Assembly (NCBI GenBank): GCA_949752795.1
Contig: OX457057.1
Location: 96,809,513 to 96,873,512, forward strand
Direction of reading: 5' to 3'
From: Hyperoodon ampullatus
Taxonomy: Eukaryota; Chordata; Mammalia; Artiodactyla; Ziphiidae
DNA: 64,000 nucleotides
Made by a program: the position numbers and the translations under genes. The notes below the pieces were generated by a model that was not told where the DNA came from, made no database searches, and worked only from the letters and a program-made list of their open reading frames with translations. Shown piece by piece: positions 58,033 to 64,000 of the stretch (the first letter of the stretch is position 1; each line of letters begins with the position of its first letter).

Positions 58033-58632
58033 CTAGGAATCAGCAACGACTAGGCTGTAAATACAATATACCAGTTTTTGTAGAAGAGAAGCCTGGACTG
58101 AATAGCTGCCTAGATCATTGAGAAGGAAGAGAGCGAGCTTTCTTCTTTCTCTTTACATTTACTCCACAGAATTTATCCAGGAAGTTCTGTTTCAGACAAT
58201 ATCAAAGAGGCTCAGGAAGCCTAAGTAACTTTCCGCCACGCCAAACACATTCAATAACACCCATTCTTTCCTTTTACTATTAGTTTGATACAAACTGAGC
58301 AATTCTATCAGTTGTGACTATTTCATTAAAGCCCTCAACCTCACTCAAATTGCTTTCAACTACTCTTTCACACATGGTCGAAATGAAATTTAAAGAGAAA
58401 AGTGTCCTAAGCAAGTGATAAACTAAAGATGCTCCAGCATATATCCAATTCACTACTGGCCTTGAATTTAAGTTTTAGTTCTCTATTACACACCTCTATC
58501 AACTACAATTCAGTCTAAAAAGTAGACATGTCAATCTAACTTTTGAGTTATTCTCTAAATCTAACTCCGAAACCCTCCTCAAGGGAGCCAGCGTTAAGGC
58601 ATTTATAGAGCATGGGTCGATGCAACTATTAC

Positions 58633-58860
58633 CTTCGAGTAAGAAGTACCTCCAAATGCACAAGCAAAGAGCGACGGCGACCACCAGATACTGCAGAGAA
58701 GAGCGGGTCCCGCAGAGCGGCGGCCGCATTTAACTCCGGGCCCCGCCCTTGACTCCTGCGCACGCGCCGCCTCGCCACGTGACGTTACCCACCCGCCACA
58801 CGTGCGCTCTCCGCGCCTGCGCCGCCGGCTCGGCCTAGGGGCACACTACTCCTCCGCCCG
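58633..58860 (-). promoter_or_regulatory. HENMT1: HENMT1 first exon (non-coding) and core promoter
   Basis: CpG-rich. Donor gaag|gtaata at 58633 defines a likely 5' exon; the transcription start is not located. CACGTG (58776-58781) overlaps TGACGT (58780-58785), a combined E-box/CRE-like site. An ATG at 58729 would open an upstream ORF if the mRNA starts above it. No TATA box is obvious. Confidence 0.6.
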
Positions 58861-59230
58861 AGGCGTCCAGATCCCAACTCGGGGACCATCCCTATTCCTC
58901 TAGGCTCCCGGCTCCAAGGCGTCGGTTTTGTGTCTCTTAACGACCGCTGTTGGCGCATGCCCCAAAGCCATTTCTACGTGTTCATCCACACCTTGGCGGT
59001 CCCTGCCACGTCCCTCCTCGCGAGTGGCTGTGACCCACCCCAGCCGCCCAGGAGCAGCGACTGTTGGATCGAGGCGGCGCCTCGCTCGGCGTGTCCTCGG
59101 TAGCGAGCAGGGCCTACGGCTCTAGCGGCTATTAGATTCGTGGCTCTCCCCGCGCGCTGAAAACAGTCCCGGCCAATGGAAGGTGGCAAGAGGAGCGGCC
59201 AGGCTGAGCGCGAGCCGCATAGCGGCTCAT
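58640..59230. other. CpG island
   Basis: A marked rise in G+C and CpG density relative to flanks, covering the HENMT1 first exon and about 400 bp upstream. By eye, not computed. Confidence 0.7.
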
Positions 59231-59795
59231 GTCCGAATCAGCCAACGCTCCCATCCCCAGAACAATCCACAAGGGCCTTAAAGCGGACCCTGGTCTGCCT
59301 GAAGTTGGGCCAATAACATCTGAACTCAAAAAAACCTTCAGACCTTTCAGCCCGCACTACTGCATGCGGGGCACGCAAGTAACTGATCTCTTAGAAAAGT
59401 TACTGTATCAGGTCCCCGGTCCCTTGCAGAGATTCAGATTAACACTTCATAAATAAGTTCTTTCTTTGTTGTATGTGAGGGAAGAGTTTAATGAGGAGAG
59501 GAGAAGCGAAGCTGTCTTTTTTTTGTGGAGGGGGGGGATTTAGTCCTATTTTAAAAGAATCAATCTGGTTTTACTAATGAATTAATAAGCCGTTAACATA
59601 CCATAAGTAATATATTCAGAAATAATATAGTTTCAAACACTTAATCCCTACTACATGCAAAGCACAATGCTGACCCCTTTGGGGTATCACAAAGATATAT
59701 TGCAAAGTTTTTATTTTTGGTATGTTGAGGTATTTAGTCTCATAGGAAAAAGTTTGTAAGTTACAGGAATGTTTGAGAGGTTCCTGTTGGCCCTA
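59231..59795. other. HENMT1 upstream flank, nothing recognised
   Basis: No gene or clear repeat. AT-rich beyond about 59450. Confidence 0.4.
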
Positions 59796-59810
59796 GGAAA
59801 CAAAAGTTTT

Positions 59811-60018
59811 TTGTTTTTGTTTTTGGCGATATGTGGGCCTCTCACTGTTGTGGCCTCTCCCATTGCGGAGCACAGGCTCTGGACGCACAGGCTAAGCAGC
59901 CATGGCTCACGGGCCCAGCTGCTCCGTGGCATGTGGGATCCTCCTGGACCGGGGCACGAACCCGTGTCCCCTACATCGGCAGGTGGACTTCCAACCACTG
60001 CGCCACCAGGGAAGCCCC
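59811..60018 (-). mobile_element. CHR SINE (short form)
   Basis: Reverse-oriented, perfect duplication ggaaacaaaagtttt at 59796-59810 and 60019-60033. Confidence 0.94.
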
Positions 60019-60331
60019 GGAAACAAAAGTTTTAACGAATAGCCTTCCATGAAGGAGCATATTCCTTATTACAGAATATATAAACAGGACCTTCAAACGT
60101 TAGTAAGTTAATTCCACTTCTTTGTATTTTTTAATTAGTTAAATAAGGAGGCCATTAGATGAGGTGGTTCTTGTGCCCTGAAAAGCCTGTATAAGCAAAC
60201 CAAAACCAAAGTGTGCAGATGCCTCAGTGTTAAGAAATGGAAACCTAAGGGCAACCAATCATAAGCAAGCAGACTTTCCCAAATAAGGCACCAGCTTAGC
60301 TTGTGAAAGAAAAAACAAAATGGTGTGGGTA

Positions 60332-60619
60332 GGGCTTCCCTGGTGGTGCAGTGGTTGAAAATCTGCCTGCCAATGCAGGGGGACACGGGTTCGACCCCTG
60401 GTCTGGGAAGATCCCACATGCCTCAGAGCAACTGGGCCTGTGAGCCACAACTACTGAGCCTGCACGTCTGGAGCCTGTGCTCCACAACAAGAGAAGCCGC
60501 GATAGTGAGAGGCCCGTGCACTGCGATAAAGAGTGGCCCCCGCTCGCCGGAGAAAGCCCTCGGACAGAAACGAAGACCCAACACAGCCATAAATAAATAA
60601 ATAAATAAATAAAATTTTT
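60332..60619 (+). mobile_element. CHR SINE (long form)
   Basis: Duplication aaatggtgtgggta at 60318-60331 and 60620-60633, with an (aaat)n tail. Confidence 0.93.
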
Positions 60620-60957
60620 AAATGGTGTGGGTATTGCTAAGAGAGCTCTCTGAAATGCAGCCTGGAGGCCATTGAAGAAGTATGACTAATGCACATCTCA
60701 GCCTGGGTGGAATCTGAACTTAGACCATTTATTGTCTTAACACAGGCAACCAGAACATCTGCCCAATGTTCCAGAAACTCAAGATATTTATTGGACCCTT
60801 ACCCTAAAATAACTCCTGAAAGAGTATCCCTTAAGGACAAATATTTCCTTTCTTGTGTCCAGTCAATCATAATTCTTGCCAGACAATTTTAACAACTTCG
60901 TGGTTGTGTGTGACTCTCTTCCCCAAAACACTGGGTTTTACCCGAATCTGTTTCTCT

Positions 60958-61082
60958 TTTTTTTCTTTTTTTTTTTTTTTGGCCACACTGCTTAGGGATC
61001 TCAGTTCCCCGACGAGGGATTGAACCCAGGCTGCGGCAGTGAAAGCCAGGAATCTGAACCACTAGGCCACCAGGGAACTCCC
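60958..61082 (-). mobile_element. Short tRNA-derived SINE
   Basis: Reverse-oriented with poly-T at the left. Duplication aatctgtttctc (60946-60957) and aatctgtgtctc near 61084-61095. The DNA around it (aataaactcttttc after it) is LTR-like but not assigned. Confidence 0.85.
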
Positions 61083-61095
61083 AAATCTGTGTCTC

Positions 61096-61950
61096 CTGCG
61101 TTGCAATTCCTAAGACCCCAAATAAACTCTTTTCTTATTTGCAACCTTCTGCATTTCTTTGTCAACAAGCTTTAGCCACTCAAGTAATTTCCTTGCTTTG
61201 CTTTGGCGTCTTCCCTATAAAGCCTTCCCTGAAAAATAGTTTTCAGTAGAGCACTTTTATGGATACTGGATTCCAGTCCTGTTCATTGCCTCTGAGCTTT
61301 TGTCATCTACCTACAAATTGGACTGGATCCTGAATTCTTCTAGTTTTCTCCAATATCTGAGTCACAAAGCTAACATTTCCACATTTCTCCCACTCTTCTG
61401 ACTTGGAATCACTAAGAACAAAAGCTGCCCTTTTCTCAAAGCTCTGAAAGCTGAAGCTGGATGACTTGATATAAACTTCAGAGAAATCGCCTCAACAGCT
61501 CATGTCCAGACAAACTCTGTGCTTTTTGCTCTGTGAGCCACTCAGAAAGTTCACTGGAACACCTTATGACATCAACCAGAGATAACAGGAAAATCTATCA
61601 GGTTGCCACTGCCTCTTCTCATTCTGACTGAAGATGCTTCAAGCCTAACACCTAGAAATCTTCTCGACTAACTACTCCCTGGACTCAAAACCTTTGTTTA
61701 TAGTCTGTTCTAACCATTAACGTTGTTTTTCTTTTGTTTCCATTGTAATGCCTCTTATTAAATACATGATTGCTTGCACCATATAGGCCTGACTTTGTGA
61801 GTCCACCAGCATCACTGTCTCCTGAAATGAGACACAACTCTTTAATTCAATTGACCTATTCTCAGGATTAAGAGACTAGTTCAATGAGATATAAAACAAT
61901 CTACCAACTCAGCTTCTGAGGAAGTTTCAAAGGCAGGAATAAACTCTTGG
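61096..61950. other. Intergenic, nothing recognised
   Basis: No exon or clear repeat, apart from a possible LTR tail near 61096-61190 with AATAAA. Confidence 0.4.
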
Positions 61951-61959
61951 GGAAGTTTC

Positions 61960-62640
61960 AAAGGCACGAATGAAGGGTAGAAGAATATGGCACCCCAAAA
62001 TATGCCTCTTTGGCATAAGGACTGTTTTAAGCTGATTGTTTAAAGAAACAGCAGACATAGGAGAATCTCTGAAAACATAGTAGAAGTTACCCTTTAGAAA
62101 TGGAAATTTACGTTTATAAAGGAAAGCTCCATTTGTAAGGATGTCTCTCTCTCTGTACCTGGCAGAGAAAGATGACTAAGTCACATGAAATCTTATCATT
62201 GGAGAAAGAAGACATTGATTTGATGGACTTCCCTGGCGGTCCAGTGTTTAAGACTCCATGCTTCCACTGCAAGGGGAGCAGGTTCGATCCCTGGTTGGGG
62301 GACTAAGATACCACATGCCACGGTTGGGGGGGAGGAGACACTGATTTAAATCTGCAAAACAAATATTACCCTTTTCACCATGTTTTTTCCTGGTAACCTC
62401 CCATAACTGGCCTCTCCCCACCCCAACTCCAACATCTTTCCTTTGTCTTTACAGAAGACAGTAGGTAAGATGGTAACTTGGGCTTTCTCAGAGAGTAAGT
62501 CATTCTTCCTGGGTATAGCCCAGTGTACAGGAGGTATACAGGTTAATAAACTTCTATCTGTTTTTCTCTTGTTAATCCATCTTTTATTACAGGGACTCTC
62601 AGCCAAGAACTCAGAAGTGTAAAGGAAAAATTATTTTTCC
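61960..62640 (+). mobile_element. LTR remnant (ERV-like), sense orientation
   Basis: Phrases such as 'cctggtaacctcccataactgg', 'cagagagtaagtcattcttcctgg' and 'ggttaataaacttctatctg' match a common mammalian LTR pattern. AATAAA is at 62545-62550. A SINE (62223-62334) interrupts it. Subfamily not assigned. No retroviral genes. Confidence 0.55.
62223..62334 (+). mobile_element. Short tRNA-derived SINE in LTR remnant
   Basis: Head gacttccctggcggtccagt, B-box-like ggttcgatccctgg. Flanks gacattgattt (near 62210) and gacactgattt (near 62336) are an imperfect duplication. Confidence 0.82.
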
Positions 62641-62714
62641 TCCCTTCGGTATGATTCCATTTTTACAGGATACCTAGAATAGTCAAATTCATAGAGACAG
62701 AAAGTAGAATTGTC

Positions 62715-63300
62715 ACCAGTGGAACAGCGATTTCCTTGGTTCTTGTTCTCTCAAGGGGAAGAATTCAGACAAGAGACATAAAGCAGTTTTAAGCAGCAAG
62801 AGTTTTATTAAGCAAAGTGAAAGTACACTCCCAGGAAAGGATGAGAGAAGACTGTCTGGAAACCAGAAGCAGCCCCACAATGGGGGTAGGGTTTGTTTTT
62901 AAGAGTGGTGGAAAGTCCCTCTCTGTGTCCTGTGTCATTTGACTGACACGTTGATTGACAGCTTTAGGTTATACAACATTTCTCCTTGTGTGCAGGTGCT
63001 TACCCTTAAGCACCCAAGTGAAACTCACGGCGGGGGGCGTTGGGGGGCAAAAATCGCAATGCCAATTTATTACAAATAAGGCATAATGAACCCGGGTTAC
63101 TTCGAGTCACGTTTTAGGTCTTGGTGCTCCTGCACCAACCTATGCTGGCAGATTTTATCTAGCTTGGTCCTGATAAGGCTGGAAACCTAGCAGTCCTTGA
63201 CCACAAAAGAGAGGATCTCCGGGCATGTTCTGATCACCAGTGTCCAGGTCGGGGAGGGAAAGATGACCCCATACAGGACGGGGTGGGGACCTGCTCACAT
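62715..63300 (-). mobile_element. Solo LTR remnant (ERV-like), antisense orientation
   Basis: On the minus strand it reads 'ctttgcttaataaaactcttgc' then 'tgtctgaattcttccccttgag' and 'aacaagaacc', the R-U5 pattern of a gamma-type endogenous LTR. AATAAA is at 62804-62809. No internal retroviral genes are present. Confidence 0.55.
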
Positions 63301-63442
63301 CTGACTAGCTACCTAAAAGAATGGTAGTTGCCAGGGGCTGGAGGAGGGATTTGGGAGTTGCTGTTTAATGGGAACAGAGTTTCAGTTTGGGATGATGGAA
63401 ATGTTCTATAGATGGATGATGGGGATGGTTGGACAACAACGT

Positions 63443-63815
63443 GGGGTTTTTTGTTTTTGTTTTTTAAATTAATTTATTTATTTATTTATTTTTGGCTGTG
63501 TAGGGTCTTTGTTGCTGCACGTGGGCTCTCTCTAGTTGCGGCGAGCAGGAGCTTCTCTTCGTTGCTGTGAGCAGGCTTCTCATTGCAGTGGCTTCTCTTG
63601 TTGCGGAGCACGGGCTCTAGGCACGTGGGCTTCAGTAGTTGTGGCACGTGTGCTCAGTAGTTGTGGCTCACGGGCTCTAGAGCGCAGGCTCAGTAGTTGT
63701 GGCGCACGGGCTTAGTTGCTCCACGGCATCTGGGGTCTTCCCGGACCAGGGCTCAAACCCGTGTCTCTTGCATTGGCAGGCGGATTCTTAACCACTGAGT
63801 CACCAGGGAAGTCCC
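63443..63815 (-). mobile_element. CHR SINE (long form)
   Basis: Reverse-oriented with (ttta)n tail at about 63465-63493. Perfect duplication acaacaacgt at 63433-63442 and 63816-63825. Bases 63826-64000 after it hold nothing recognised. Confidence 0.94.
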
Positions 63816-64000
63816 ACAACAACGTTAATGTACTTAATGCCACTGAACTATACACTTAAAAATGATAAGTTTCATGTGTATTTTACCTCAATTTTAAAAT
63901 ACTTTAAGAAAAAAAAATTTAAGTTAATAAATGATCTCTATAGGATTCCTGGATTTAGAGGTTTTGCTTTGCCTGCTGGTTGGCTAATTTATACAATTGA

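Noticed and set aside
58499..58729. A 76-codon frame starting at an ATG in the CpG island
   Set aside because: It reads through the exon 1 donor. It is more likely an upstream ORF than a separate gene.
59711..60052. Coding sequence with repeated CGLSRCGAQ or GPWPLSL-type peptides, also seen at many other loci
   Set aside because: These are translations of CHR SINEs, repeated wherever the SINE occurs.

Overview
The window is nuclear DNA of a cetacean, probably a toothed whale. The main evidence is dozens of tRNA-derived CHR-type SINEs. These begin 'gggcttccctggtgg', carry pol III A and B boxes, and occur in a long form and in a deleted short form. There are also artiodactyl-type L1 elements. 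No bacterial, organellar or free viral sequence is seen. The gene order matches human 1p13.3 (FAM102B then HENMT1, tail to tail). Gene identities rest on recalled protein families, not on a search.

Layout. 1-22.8 kb is almost entirely repeats: two full-length but dead L1s (194-7813 and 10894-18930, both minus strand) and an older composite L1/SINE block (19215-21720). 22.8-37.86 kb holds the 3' half of FAM102B (EEIG2) on the plus strand: six coding exons with consensus splice sites and consistent phases, then about 4 kb of 3' UTR. Its 5' exons are not seen. 37.9-48.4 kb is intergenic, with an older L1 carrying a SINE within a SINE, and a KPNA2 (importin alpha) processed pseudogene at about 43.31-45.35 kb that is itself split by a SINE. 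48.4-58.9 kb is the whole HENMT1 gene on the minus strand. Its seven coding exons join into a 387-codon frame. They include a 7-codon start exon that I located by hand, and a GC-rich promoter lies at 58.6-59.2 kb. 59.2-64 kb is upstream flank with SINEs and two LTR-like remnants.

Biology. FAM102B encodes a C2-domain-family protein of uncertain role. HENMT1 is the 3'-terminal 2'-O-methyltransferase that stabilises piRNAs, the germline small RNAs that silence transposons. It sits next to a dense record of LINE and SINE insertions, but that is neighbourhood, not evidence of a functional link. I found no convincing new gene system. The most instructive signals are mechanistic: a SINE-L1 chimera sharing one target-site duplication, insertions nested three deep, repeated use of one target site, a 47-bp L1 micro-insertion, and a possible overlapping upstream ORF in the HENMT1 leader.
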